From Herpetosiphonaceae bacterium (GTDB taxonomy: Bacteria > Chloroflexota > Chloroflexia > Chloroflexales > Kallotenuaceae), in contig JACDGP010000012.1 in the NCBI GenBank assembly GCA_013821605.1, forward strand, positions 1 through 64,000: DNA of 64,000 nt, given 5' to 3'. Every line of letters begins with the position of its first letter. Within the stretch, counting starts at the first letter, position 1. The notes under the pieces are model-generated. The model was not told where the DNA came from, made no database searches, and worked only from the letters and a program-made list of their open reading frames with translations. The translations under genes were made by a program, and so were the position numbers. Positions 17,336 to 27,531 of the stretch are shown piece after piece.

Positions 17336-17465
17336 TCGATTCGATGTTCCCTGGTACACGTCCTTGCGGACGAGGTATGGAACCGGAGACCAAGGTGGTA
17401 ACAAGTGGGGGGTATTATACCACAAACATCTGGAAAATACAAACATACGTTCTAAACGACTGGAA

Positions 17466-19027
17466 TCAGAAGCTCATGCTGCCGGTCGCCGCGTTGTGCT
17501 GGCTCACAAAGCCCGGCTCGTGGAAGTCCACCGTCAGCGGCGTTGTACTGCCACCTCCAAGCGTCGCCGCGCCGCCACCGCTTGCGCTCGCCGCGCCCGG
17601 CACGATGCTGTCGGCACTCGTGAAGCGCGCCAACGCCGGGTCGTAGTAGCGCGCATGGTAGAAGAGTAAGCCCGTCCCGTCCTGCTGCTGCCCCGTAAAG
17701 CTGCGCTTGGTCTGGCTCACACCGCCGACCCGCACCTCGCCCCATGGCGTGTAGTCCTGTGTGCTCAGCACTGCCCCGTTTGACCCATCCGTCGCCGCAG
17801 CCACGCTGCCCAACTGGTCGCCATGCAGGTACACCAACGGTCCCGTCCCGTTGGTCACCGTCCGTTGCGCCACCACCTGCCCCGCGAACTGATAATACAG
17901 CCGCGCCGTGCCCGTTTGCAGGTCTTCCTCGTACAGCCCGCCCAAGAAGACCGTCGTCAGCCCGCTGCGCGTGCGCAGGTCGCGTTCGCCATCGGCGTCG
18001 TAGCGATAGACCTCGGCCACCCCATCCGGACCGGTGATCTGTACCGGCTGGTTGTTCACGTTGTAGGTGTACGTCCGCCCCTTGCCGCTCGTGAGATTGC
18101 CGTTCGGGTCGTAGCTGAAGTTGCCCCACCAATCGGTACTCTGCACGGCGTGCGGCTGGCTGCTGCTCGTGCCGCTGGCCGGATAGTGATAGCCCATGCC
18201 GAGCTTGCTGACGAGGTTGCCAATGCTGTCGTAGCTCATGGTCGCGTCGTAGCCGCCGCTGCTGCTGCCGGTCGTCCAGCCGTGGAGCAGCCGGTCGCGC
18301 TCGTCGTAACGCAATTGTTGCGTCTGCCCACGCAACGTGTCGCTGATCTGCTGCACGTTGCCCCCGGCGTCGTACTGGTAGCTGCGATTGAGCACCCCCG
18401 GCACTGTCACCTGCGCCAAGCGTTGGGTTTGCGGTTGGTAGCTCCAGCTGACGGACAGGCGACTGCCCAGCGTCTGCTGCGTGGGTTGGTCGAGCGCGCT
18501 GTATTGTGCGTTGCCGGTATTGCCGACATAGCAGGGTCCCCACGAGGAGCAGACCCAGGCAGCGCGCCAGGCGGCATCATAGGAGTAGGTCAGGGTTTCG
18601 CCGTTGGGATAGGTCAGGGTGCGGACGCGGTCGGCACTGTCATAGGTATGCTGGATGGTGCGTGCGCCGGCCATCTCAGGGAGGGTGGAGTAGGCATTGA
18701 TTTGGTGGCCACGGGCATCATAGCCAAAGCCGGTATAGCTGTAGGTGGTACCAGTGAGCGTGGTGTGCATGCCGGTGCGCTGGCCGCGTCCGTTGGTGAC
18801 GTTCTCATCATAGGTCCAGCTGCTGCTCCAGCCGTCGCTGCCCTGCTTTGTCGTCAGGCGGTTGAGCGCGTCGTAGCTGAAGGTGATCGTCTGGTTCCTG
18901 TTATTAGTTTGGGACGTGAGATTGCCGAGCGGTGCGAGATCCTCGTTCGCCGCATAGGAGTAGCTCCTAGCTGCTCGGCTGGATGAGATAGAACCGCAGC
19001 CTGCACTTGTAGAGTAGGTGGTGTTGA
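17466..19027 (-). pseudogene. RHS/YD-repeat gene fragment, truncated at both ends
   Basis: Codes for about 520 residues of RHS core, the cage-forming YD-repeat protein that carries toxin tips. The open frame starts directly after a stop at about 19028 with no start codon, so the 5' part is lost; the ATG at 18770 is internal. YD-repeat units such as SYDALNRLTTKQGS, TLTYSYDAAWRAAW and YQYDAGGNVQQISD run through it, ending in the conserved ARYYDPALARFTSADSIVPG. After the Chloroflexi-type linker it stops at NAATGSMSF, just where the other copies continue to the PTGH junction. It therefore has neither N-terminal secretion part nor toxin tip and is a relic or recombination donor. Confidence 0.8.
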
Positions 19028-19184
19028 CCTATCAGGACCGGAGCAGGTGGACGTCTTTGGTATGAGCCGCGCTCGTGGTCCAGCGTTGATAACTATGGAT
19101 CACGCCCCAAAGATTCGGCATGTTATTGCTTGGGCTCTACACCTTAGCCCAAATCGTTTCAAATGCTTGCTGTGCTTCGACAAC

Positions 19185-19664
19185 TCATCCAACTTGCAAA
19201 GGATTTGACGGTCGGATTGTAATGGACGGTGGGAACTGGCGTAGCGCCTTCTCTAAGGTAGCAATCCATACTTTAATGGAGTTGTATTCAGCCTCAAACA
19301 CGAACTGCAGAAACGTCTCAATTGTGATATCTGGCTGAGCTCTAACGGTTAGGCGGATGATACCGAGCTTCGTAATATCAAATACGATGTGGAGGGTCTC
19401 TTCGCGTAACCGAAAACTGGCATGCGATGCACGACCAAACTCCTGCCATAGCTTTTGGAGCAGTATATGCAAGTTCACCAGTTCATGTGCTCCCAGCAGA
19501 AGAACATAGCTTCCTGAAAAGGTCCCCGTGTCAACATTAACGCTGGCGCGAATGAAATCACGATCCCATGCCGTCTCGGCCGATGGAAATGCTCGCTCAT
19601 TGAGCATCAACTGAAACTTCTGTAGTCCGACAGTAAAATCAATCGGAATGGTTACATGCTCCAC
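19185..19664 (-). CDS. Probable WapI/DUF6228-like immunity protein
   Basis: A 159-residue cytosolic protein. The layout WDRDFIRASVNVDTGTFSGSY, then a helix with ELVNLHILLQKLW, ASFRLREETLHIVFD, and a final FVFEAEYNSIKVWIATLEKA followed by FP, matches my recollection of the WapI-type/DUF6228 immunity families. It lies 33 bases downstream of the orphan RHS tip on the same strand and so is most likely its antidote. Family assignment is by pattern only. Confidence 0.6.
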   Translation of the reverse strand: MEHVTIPIDFTVGLQKFQLMLNERAFPSAETAWDRDFIRASVNVDTGTFSGSYVLLLGAHELVNLHILLQKLWQEFGRASHASFRLREETLHIVFDITKLGIIRLTVRAQPDITIETFLQFVFEAEYNSIKVWIATLEKALRQFPPSITIRPSNPLQVG

Positions 19665-19697
19665 TTAAGCCTCATTGATCTTAAGAACTAGGCTTTG

Positions 19698-20468
19698 TCA
19701 CTTAGTACTGCGAAATAACCAGTGCAGAATCCTATTATTCTGGGTGTCAACAACCAACTCCCACATACCACTTGATTCGTTCAGCGTACCCTCTACGTCC
19801 CATCGTAAAGCCCCGGGTGCCTCCTGCGGGTCTGCAATCGGTGTGCCGCTGTCCATAATCCATTGTACAATCCGCTGCCAGTTGCCGTAGTGCATGTATG
19901 GGCGAGCCCACGTACCTGCTTTAGACAGTTCATTATAATGGCTAGCTACTGTACCTGACCAGCTTAGGTCGTCCGCACTGGGAAGGAGTTTTTCAGTTGC
20001 GGCCTCACCGAGGCCGAGCAATGAACCAATCCAAGCAGCGCCGCCTCCGACTAACCAACCGAAACCACCACCAATGACTGCCCCCACACCAGCATATTGC
20101 AATGCTTCCCAGATATTGAAGTTATCATGATGGGTATAGGCGTAGTAAGCTAATCCTCCAAGAGCACCTAGGACTGCCCCAACACACCATGGGCAATGCC
20201 CGGTCGGATCGGTATACCTGAGGGGATTATTGAGAGTATAGCTATAGCGATTGAGCGCCTGGGGATTGGCCGGCCCCATCGGACTCTCAGCCTGGTGCTG
20301 CGCGTCGCCGCTCAACTGGAACCAGGAGCCCATGCTGCCCGTCGCCGCATTGTACTGGTTGAGCTGGCTCACAAAGCCCGGCTCGTAAAAGTCCACCGTC
20401 AAAGGCGTTGTGCTGCCACCTCCCAGCGTTGCTGCACCCCCATCGCTCGCGCTCGCCGCTCCCGGCAC
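19698..20468 (-). CDS. Orphan RHS tip: linker, junction motif and toxin-like C-terminus
   Basis: 256 residues from a GTG that is really an internal valine codon (IVPGAASAS). It carries the RHS linker, the junction NRYSYTLNNPLRYTDPTGH and then a unique tip. The tip begins with a hydrophobic glycine-rich segment (GAVLGALGGLAYYAY, AGVGAVIGGGFGWLVGGGAAWIGSLLG), then a basic/aromatic domain ending WELVVDTQNNRILHWLFRS. Upstream of 20468 the frame is broken: remnants of HGSA, DPVTGKLSPG and NIVPG appear in different frames up to about 20560. The element is thus a displaced tip module without its own RHS core. The tip activity is unknown; the last 60 residues resemble small secreted RNase-like tips only in general layout. 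Confidence 0.7.
   Translation of the reverse strand: MPGAASASDGGAATLGGGSTTPLTVDFYEPGFVSQLNQYNAATGSMGSWFQLSGDAQHQAESPMGPANPQALNRYSYTLNNPLRYTDPTGHCPWCVGAVLGALGGLAYYAYTHHDNFNIWEALQYAGVGAVIGGGFGWLVGGGAAWIGSLLGLGEAATEKLLPSADDLSWSGTVASHYNELSKAGTWARPYMHYGNWQRIVQWIMDSGTPIADPQEAPGALRWDVEGTLNESSGMWELVVDTQNNRILHWLFRSTK
20195..20468 (-). repeat. RHS junction repeat, copy 1
   Basis: About 270 bases encoding the linker and PTGH junction. It is nearly identical over long stretches to 21730-22003, including GCCCGGTCGGATCGGTATAC and GCGATTGAGCGCCTGGGGAT in both. The high DNA identity just upstream of unrelated tips is what recombination between modules would need. Confidence 0.85.
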
Positions 20469-20580
20469 AATGTTATCCTGGCGACAACTTCCCTGTTACG
20501 GGATCATGCTGATCCGTGCTCGTACAGCAAGTTGGTGTAGTTGAGGCCTGGAGTTCCATATCTTGCTTCAGTCTGCGTCG

Positions 20581-20853
20581 TTACTCCGAATCATTCCGTA
20601 ATTCTTCAAGCCAATGTTGGAAGTCAACAGTACCATAGAGGTATGGACGGTCAGTACTGATTAAGTCAGCTCCAAATAATGAGACAAGCGCGTCCCACAC
20701 TACGGCGGGCATATCTGGTGGAGTGTCCATTGTCACCCACTGTCCTGCCCAATCAACTACGTCTTCTCGCCGGCAACGTCCTGCCAGCAAGCATTGGAGT
20801 TTAGCTTCAACTTGCTCGCGTGAAGGAGGCATGTTCCTATCTTGTTCTAACAT
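20581..20853 (-). CDS. Putative immunity protein, paralogue of the upstream gene
   Basis: About 90 residues from the ATG at 20853, which has GAGG 9 bases upstream; a TTG start at 20922 is unlikely because it falls in a terminator hairpin. The pattern PSREQVEAKLQCLLAGRCRREDVVDWA, then WDALVSLFGADL and a final FQHWLEELRND is shared almost position by position with the gene at 20968-21255. I recognise this as a recurring small protein of polymorphic toxin loci but cannot name the family. It may protect against a toxin related to that of the main RHS gene, or be an orphan antidote kept after tip exchange. Confidence 0.6.
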   Translation of the reverse strand: MLEQDRNMPPSREQVEAKLQCLLAGRCRREDVVDWAGQWVTMDTPPDMPAVVWDALVSLFGADLISTDRPYLYGTVDFQHWLEELRNDSE

Positions 20854-20922
20854 AGTTCCCATCCTCATAAAGAGATGTGGACGTCCACCGTCAGCGGCAT
20901 CATGCTCAGTCCAAATAAACAA

Positions 20923-20946
20923 GGCCTGCTCAGAAGTAAGCAGGCC
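20923..20946 (-). terminator. Rho-independent terminator after the first immunity gene
   Basis: GGCCTGCT and AGCAGGCC form perfect 8-base arms around an 8-base loop. On the minus strand the hairpin is followed by TTGTTTATTTGG. It lies about 20 bases past the stop of the immunity gene at 20968, so it ends the RHS-immunity transcript and separates it from the paralogous immunity gene. Confidence 0.7.
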
Positions 20947-20967
20947 GTCGTCATCTATGATCCACTG

Positions 20968-21255
20968 CTAGCTGTCTTGAAGATCCTTTAGCCAACTGCG
21001 CATATTGGCAGTGTCATGAACGTACTCACCATCGATCATCTTCATGTCTGCTCCTGCAAGCGCGTCTAGGGCCTCCGATACTTCGAGAGGAAAGTCGTCC
21101 GGCTCATCTAGTGTAATCCAATACGCTGCCCACCGCGCTGCTTCCTCTCGTGAGCACTGGCCCTCGATCAAATCTTGCAGTTTTGCCTCAACTTGTTCTC
21201 GAGTGGGCCAGGGTCTCAGGTTATGGTGTACTTCCAATATAATTGCCCTCCTCAT
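20968..21255 (-). CDS. Probable immunity protein of the main RHS toxin tip
   Basis: Up to 95 residues. The ATG at 21255 overlaps the RHS gene end by 35 bases; a TTG at 21237 preceded by AGGAGG may be the real start. The sequence TREQVEAKLQDLIEGQCSREEAARWA, then EALDALAGADM and MRSWLKDLQDS is acidic and helical. Direct overlap with the toxin gene and a terminator immediately downstream make it the natural antidote of the tip encoded at 21221-21730. The paralogue at 20581 shows that the family has duplicated here. Confidence 0.65.
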   Translation of the reverse strand: MRRAIILEVHHNLRPWPTREQVEAKLQDLIEGQCSREEAARWAAYWITLDEPDDFPLEVSEALDALAGADMKMIDGEYVHDTANMRSWLKDLQDS

Positions 21256-21729
21256 CCAAATTATAGTGTCGACCCTTTACTCCACCAGGATATTCTGGGC
21301 GCACAATGCGTAATCGCCCTTCTTCGTCATACGTCTCCATCCACACACGTGTTTTTCCGGTGGCGGGGTCCCACTCTTTGACGCGGCGGAGGCCCGTCCA
21401 ACTACTCTTGGCAGAACTTGTTTTACCATAATACCGCCTTCGTCCATCTGGCAACTCTTTCCAACCTTCTTGGCCCTTTCTCGCAACTTGCCGTTGGTGA
21501 TAAGCTTCTTGCTCCTCAGTCAACTCCGATTGACGAGCAGATTGTTGGACCTGTTCTTGTGCTTGGGCCTGTTCCGAGGGAGTATCCGACCAGCTTTGTC
21601 CCTCACTAGTCCCCGCACTAGCATCGGCACTGCCACCGCCATCACCACTGGCCCCACCACCCCCTACTATGTCCGGTGGGGCCCATCCGCCGCCTTCACT
21701 ACCTTCACCATCTGTAGGAATGGCTTGAT

Positions 21730-22003
21730 AATGCCCGGTCGGATCGGTATACCTGAGGGGATTATTGAGCGTGTAGCTATAGCGATTGAGCGCCTGGGGA
21801 TTGGCCGGTCCCATCGGACTCTCGGCCTTGCGCCGCTCGTCGCTGCTCAACTCAAACCAGAAGCCCATGCTGCCCGTCGTCGCGTTGTGCTGGTTGAGTT
21901 GGCTCGCAAAGCCCGGCTCGTGGAAGTCGACCGTCAGCGGCGTTGTACTGCCACCGCCAAGCGTCGCCGCGCCGCCACCGCTGCCACTCGCTGGTCCTGG
22001 CAC
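21730..22003 (-). repeat. RHS junction repeat, copy 2
   Basis: The second copy of the linker-plus-junction DNA, inside the main RHS gene directly ahead of its tip. A third, shorter copy covering only the linker lies at about 17490-17630 in the truncated fragment. Confidence 0.85.
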
Positions 22004-22945
22004 AAGGCTATCCGGGCTCATCATCCGGCCTCGCGTTGGGTCGTAGTAACGCGCGTTGTAGAACACCAGACCGGTCCCATCCTTGCGCTGCCCGGTGAAG
22101 TTCAACGTCGTGGTTGGCAACGCGCTGTTCCGCTCCTCGCCCCACGGCGTGTACCGCTGTGTGCCCAGTATGCTCCCACTTGCCGTCGTCAGCGCCGACA
22201 TGCTGCCGAGGTGATCACCGAGCAGGTACACCACCGTATTCGACGTACTCGTCAACGTCCGTTCCGCGATGACCCGCCCTCCTAACGTGTACAGCCGCCG
22301 GATAACGCCCTGCCCCAGGTCGGCCTCGATCAAGCCGCCAATATAGGCCGTGTTGGCTCCTGCCCACGCTCGCGCGACCCGCGTGCCATCCGCCGCATAC
22401 GTGTAGCTTTCGTTGCCACTTCCCCCATACGTGATCGAGGTCGGCTGATTCTCGACGTTCACGGTCATGGTGTGATAGCCATCCTGGTACAGGTTGCCAT
22501 TGGCATCGTACGGGAATGGCCCGACACCATTATCGGTCAAAACGCCATGCGGACGTACACTATTGGGGCCGGACGCTGGATAGGTCAGCGTGTGGCTGCC
22601 TTTGGTCGTGAGGTTGCCAATCGCATCATAGTGGTAACTCTCACTCGGGCTGTTCGAGCTCCACGACGTGAGGCGGTCGCGTTCATCATAGGTGAAGGTC
22701 TGCAGTTCGCCGTTCAGATTGTCCCGGAGCGTTTTGACGTTGCCACCTTGGTCATAGGTATAGGTGTGGTTGAAGCCGTTGGCGACGTTGAGTTGGATGT
22801 TGTTGACGCGCTGGGTCGTAGCATCATAACTCCACGACTGCACGACATTATTGCCAAAGCCTTGTTGCGACGGCTGATCGAGTGCGGTGTAGGAGGTACT
22901 GTAGCCATAACACAGCAGGTTGCGGCTGCACACATTGACGGGACG

Positions 22946-22948
22946 TCA
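22946..22948 (-). other. In-frame TGA splitting the main RHS gene
   Basis: The frames before and after this codon are the same; the downstream open frame begins only five codons later at an internal GTG. The homologous position in the fragment at 17466-19027 is the tryptophan of SYDAAWRAAW, so one base change TGG to TGA explains the split. Read-through or a tRNA change cannot be excluded from sequence alone. Confidence 0.85.
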
Positions 22949-25900
22949 GGCAGCATCATAGGTATAGTCAACGTTTTCATCGACGGCATTGTTGGTGAGA
23001 TATTGGATGGTCGCGACCCGCTCAGCACTATCATAGATACGGGCCAAGCCGCGCGTGCTGCTCATGCCGGGGATCGTCCAGGTTTCCCGCACCTGATGGC
23101 CACGTGCATCATACTGCCACTGCGTCGTGGCAGCCGCGTTGGTCATCGAGGTGCGCTGCCCTTTGCCATTCGGCACGCCGGCCTCATCATAGTGGTAGGT
23201 GGCCGCCGACATGCTGGGAGTGTCCGGGTAGGTTTTCGTGGTCAGGCGGTTGAGCGCGTCGTAGCTAAATACAATCCGTTGCAGCTTGGCATCTCTTTGT
23301 TGCTGGAGATTGCCGTTCACGTCATATGTATACGTCCAGTCGCCCATATCGGGATCGTGCATGCTGAGCTTGCGCCCGGCCGTGTCATAGGTGAGCCGGG
23401 TTGTGTCGCCTAAGGTATCGGTGACCGTTGTGAGCAGATCGAGCGAGCTATAGCTGTAGAGCGTTGTGGCGTATGACGCCCATGGGCTGGAACTGCCATT
23501 TCCGGTATCTTCAACCACCTGTACGAGGCGCCCGAGGGCATCGGTCCGCTCATGCCGCTGGTGGCTGTTCGCATCGATCACTGCATGGGAGTCCCAATGC
23601 GTTGTGCCGTTGACATAGATGCCATAGCGATGCTGCACCATCGTCGTGTCTGGATTGGTGATCAGCAGCGGACGGCCCAAGCCGTCATAGGTCGTCGTCG
23701 TGGGATTGACCCACGTTGGCGACGTGTATTGGTAGAAGGTATTGCTCGACGTTTCCTGCAGATAATGGGGCTGCGACTGGCGAATCACATGACCAAGGCC
23801 GTCGTACTGCCAGTCCGCGACGATGTTCTGCGCCGCCTCCACGCGCTCGCTTTTCGTCTGAATCTGCCGACCCAGCCCGTCATAGAACTGCTGGAGTTCA
23901 CGGTAGTCACCTTGGAACGCGGCATCATCATGCACCTGGACCAGATAGTGGAATGGCTGTGCGGTATCATAGTAGGTCATCATCCGCGACGGCAGGTTGG
24001 CAGGATCACCCGGCTTGAAGAGCTTGGTCATGCGCCCAAAGCGATCATATTGGGCAGTGGTGGTATTGTTGTTGGGATCGGTCACGCTTGTGAGGGTGCC
24101 CATCTGGTAATCGTAGTCGGCACGCTCAGTCAAGGTCACACCATTGACACTCGGTGAGTCGACCTGGGTTGGCAAGGCATGGAAGGTGCCATCATAGGTG
24201 GTTGTGGTGGTCCAACTGGTCGAGCCATTCCCCGGCCCACTATAGCTAGTGCTTGAGCCATTGTACAACCGCGTTCCGGGCTGAGCGTAAACGGTCACAG
24301 CAGTGCGGTTGCCATAGGTATCGTAACCAAAGGTGGTATCAGTCGAATGGAGGGTGATCCCTTGGCTACTCGGTTGATCGGGCACATCATAGTACACGCG
24401 CTTCAGTGTCAACTGCCCTTGGCTGGTGACCCCCTCACTCGTGGTCGCGCCATCGTACATATACACCATCAATGCCTGATGATTCGTGTTCCCGGCATTG
24501 ACTAGATCGTAGTCAGGACGATCAACAATATAGTGCGTGCCATCATCCAAGGTATTGAACGAGTGAAACGTCGAGCGGATCAGCGTATTCGATTGGTCGT
24601 ATTCATCGATGTGTGTCAGGTTGCCATACTGTCTCCCACCCTGTTGCAGACTTGTATCGTAGAAATAATTGGTTGTTTTGGCGACCGACGCGCTCGTTCC
24701 TTCCCAGGCCATTTCGACTGCTTGCGTTTCATAATTCCAGGCGCGCCATAGACCAGTCAGTGGGGTTGTTGTATAATCCAGCAAGTCGCTTTTAAATTGG
24801 TGTTTTGTTTCCGCAAGGAGGAGGCTCCCAGCACTTGCGGGTCCCAAGATTCGGGTATCGTACTCGCGACCTTTCAGCGCTTCCTGTTCGCGCAACTGCT
24901 GGAAGCAGGCATCACCAATAATGTTGTTGCCGGTTGCTGTCGGCACACAGCCGGTGGTTCCCGTCGCGATGTCCTTGTCGCCCTGGATGAACCAATGTTG
25001 CGTTTGCGTCCCGTCCGGTGCCGTCTCTGTCATCTGGTGGTGCCCACGAAACTCTTTGTGCTCCTGGGTTGCTAGCCAAACCGTGTATGGGTGATCCGGA
25101 TCCCACTCCTTGTTGTAGTACAGGGCTGCCGAGTTCGGATAAGGATGCGTTTGAGCTTTGTCGCCACTAAATGACAAGATCGAGCCGATCGAGTTCAGTT
25201 CAGGCTCGGCGTAGCTGTACGTCCAGGTGTAGCTATGACTTTGCCCATCCGTGACCGTGCGCGTGGTAACCCGTCGGTAGTTGTTGAAGATTGAGTAGCG
25301 CGAGGCGACACTGATCTGTTCATAGCTGAAGCTCACGGTCCCACCCTGCCCATTATTGACGCCGTTCAGCCGATTCCAGTCTGCCTTCGGTACGGTAATG
25401 GTGGGGTCGGGATCGGTGTAGGTCGTGCCATAGGTGAAGGTTGTCAGGGGGAGGGCGGTCGTCCCATCCTTCCCAACTTGCTGTATGCTATTCAACCTCA
25501 GTTTCGGATAGCTGGTGTAGGTCGTCGCGCCCAGAGCATCTGTATACAGGTGATAATCCGCGCCAAAGTTGTATTGTCGCACCAACTCCCAGCCAATGGT
25601 ATCGTCACGCTTGCTGAGCACCTTGATAGCTTGCAGGAGCTGCGTTTCGTGGGGCTGGGAGCCTAAGTTCCGGCCAAGTTGGTTGTCGGCACCCTCATAC
25701 TGCGTGTCATTCGTGCGATCGGCCGACAGAAACTGGACTTGGTAGCGATCAATGCTCCTCGCCGTCGGATTGGCACCCCAGGTAATGCTGGTGGGCCATG
25801 CATCATAGTCGGATGCCACTGAACCATAGTTCCACCAGTCACAACTGCCGCTCACCGGCTGGCTCGTCGTCTTGCGACCATAGGTATAGGTGATCGTATT

Positions 25901-27171
25901 CTGGTGCGTGTCCGTGACGCTGTGTAACAGCCACTTATAGGCTTCGATCTTAATCTGATTGGCGGCAGCACACATATCCCAGCCGTACCATAAGTCTTCG
26001 CTGAACTCGTAGCGGGTCCCATCCTTGGTCCACAACAACCAACTCGTGCGCGGTAACCACGCGCCATTTTGCTGCCCACCATGCACGGGATGCCCATTGG
26101 CATCGGCGGTTGAGGTACCATGGTCGACGGCCTGGATTTTGACGTACTGCTCGTCGATGGCCTTCCAGTTCCAGTGGCTGAGGTTCGGGTCACTGGTGTC
26201 GGTATAGCCACTGATTAAGCCAGCACGCACGATGGTGAGTGCGGTACCATTGACCGCAAGGCTGTAGGTATCCACCCATGTGTCCGTACCGGGGTCAACC
26301 GGAATCTTGGTGCGAGCGATCATGCCGGTATCCAGGCTCCAGCCTTTACCCACCCAGCTGGCTTGCTGGAGCTGTCGGACCCCCGTTGCTCCATCCGTGG
26401 CCCCACTGTTATAGCTCAACTGCAGTTGGGGCTTGAGGCCACCAGGACCGGTCGGGACCTCGATCTCGTGCTGATAGGTTGCCGCGCCGGTAAAGGTATT
26501 GACCTGCCATCCTTGCAGCGACGGGAGGTAGGCTGCGGATGGCGAGGAACCATCGCTCAACTGAAAGGCGCTGAAATGGTCGACCAGCGCCGTGGCCGTG
26601 TGGGCAGCGCGGTCAAGCGTCGTGGCAATCGGAAGCCAGGCGGCATGGTGACCCCCTTTGCCAGCTGGGTTGTTGACCTGTTCGTCGTACCAGAAGAGTG
26701 TCAGATCGTCCTCGGCGATGTGGAGCGCCTGCAATTGCTGCGGGGTATAGCGCACGGTGAGCGTCACCGGCCGGGCGAAGTGATGGACCGCTTGGCCCGC
26801 CGTGTTGACGGCGTGGAGAAAGAACGCGCCAAAGCCACCTTGCAGAGATCGCTTGCGTTCCGCTGGGTAGTGGGAGGGTAAGGAGCGGAGCAACAGCGTG
26901 ATCATCCGCTTCGTTGCGTACCGTAAGCGTGACGCTGACGGTGGCTCCAATCTGTGGCACATCGGGCGTGACCTCCATCAAGAGATGGAGACTCGGCAAA
27001 TGCGGATCAGTGACCGGCGGCACGGTCTGCACTGCAGGTACGGGGGGGGAAGAGGGTCAAGCCCGCGCCACGTGGAGGCGGGACCGGCGTAGCATGCACC
27101 GTTGCGACGGGAACGAGACTGGACAGAATGGCGAACAGCAGGAGGAGCGAGCAGCGGCGGAAGCGATCCAT

Positions 27172-27531
27172 CCCAGCCTCATTTCTCAATCAACGGGTCA
27201 ACGGCGACCGACCAGCTAACGTGAATGACGTGAGAACTCAAGCTCAAGCGGCGGCACGTCCACAAGCGTGGCAGACAAACCAGTTTACGATGTACTGGTT
27301 GAGACCAGTATCAGACGGATGTTGTGGGTTCTGGTAGAAGTATCTGCGATAGGACCATCATGCTACAGGAACCATGATCTGATAAGTAGTACTTCGGTCC
27401 TCCATGTAGATAGTCCTGTGAGGGGGGTACGGGACGGACCAGCAGTAGACTAGGAGCCGATGACAACCTTCTTACCAGCGTCTCTTAGGCAACAGTTGTG
27501 GCCTGTGACAAGATGCCTATGCACGCAGTTG
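27172..27531. other. Non-coding region ahead of the RHS gene
   Basis: 360 bases without a supported gene. It should hold the RHS promoter. ACCAGT, ACTGGT and ACCAGT follow one another at 27279-27284, 27294-27299 and 27304-27309, giving overlapping inverted and direct repeats that could form a hairpin or serve as an operator. No clear -35/-10 pair was found. Confidence 0.4.

Larger units (their letters stand above)
16833..17465. other. Non-coding region upstream of nuoA with short-repeat clusters
   Basis: No convincing gene; open frames here lack codon structure like the neighbours. The part at 17075-17210 is AT-richer than the surroundings and repeats CAATG-type words. The part at about 17228-17335 holds at least five copies of a TGTTACA-type heptamer, several as TTTGTTACA, on one strand and one in the palindrome TGTTACATGTAACA. 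The right border coincides with the broken 3' end of an RHS fragment. It may combine the nuo promoter region with debris from RHS rearrangement. Confidence 0.5.
21221..27171 (-). pseudogene. Secreted RHS/SpvB-type toxin gene, broken by one stop and two frameshifts
   Basis: Reconstructed, this is one gene of about 1,980 codons. It starts at the ATG at 27171 (GAGG 5 bases upstream) with a signal peptide (FRRCSLLLLFAILSSLVPVA). The frame is lost at a run of eight G on the plus strand (27042-27049); with seven it would continue into VPAVQTVPPVTDPHLP. It is lost again near 26845 between LTLPLPSGTQAISA and GGFGAFFLHAVNTAG. The long RHS part follows with an SpvB-like start (PTGPGGLKPQLQLSYNSGA) and many YD repeats. 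At 22946-22948 a TGA interrupts TYDAA-stop-RPVNVCS, where the sister fragment has TGG. The last part reads through PTGHYQ into a tip ending WMETYDEEGRLRIVRP and KGRHYNLDEEGNYIG, similar in layout to polymorphic toxin type 24 tips (tentative). Confidence 0.8.

Noticed and set aside
17046-17669. Plus-strand open frame of 207 codons across the nuoA upstream region
   Set aside because: Its second half is the antisense of the RHS linker and the first half is repeat-rich non-coding sequence; no family pattern or ribosome site.
17823-18986. Long plus-strand open frame of 387 codons
   Set aside because: It is the antisense shadow of the RHS fragment, whose YD repeats are unmistakable on the minus strand.
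20854-20922. Longer start (TTG at 20922) for the immunity paralogue
   Set aside because: The codon directly abuts a rho-independent terminator; the ATG at 20853 has a GAGG site and matches the paralogue.
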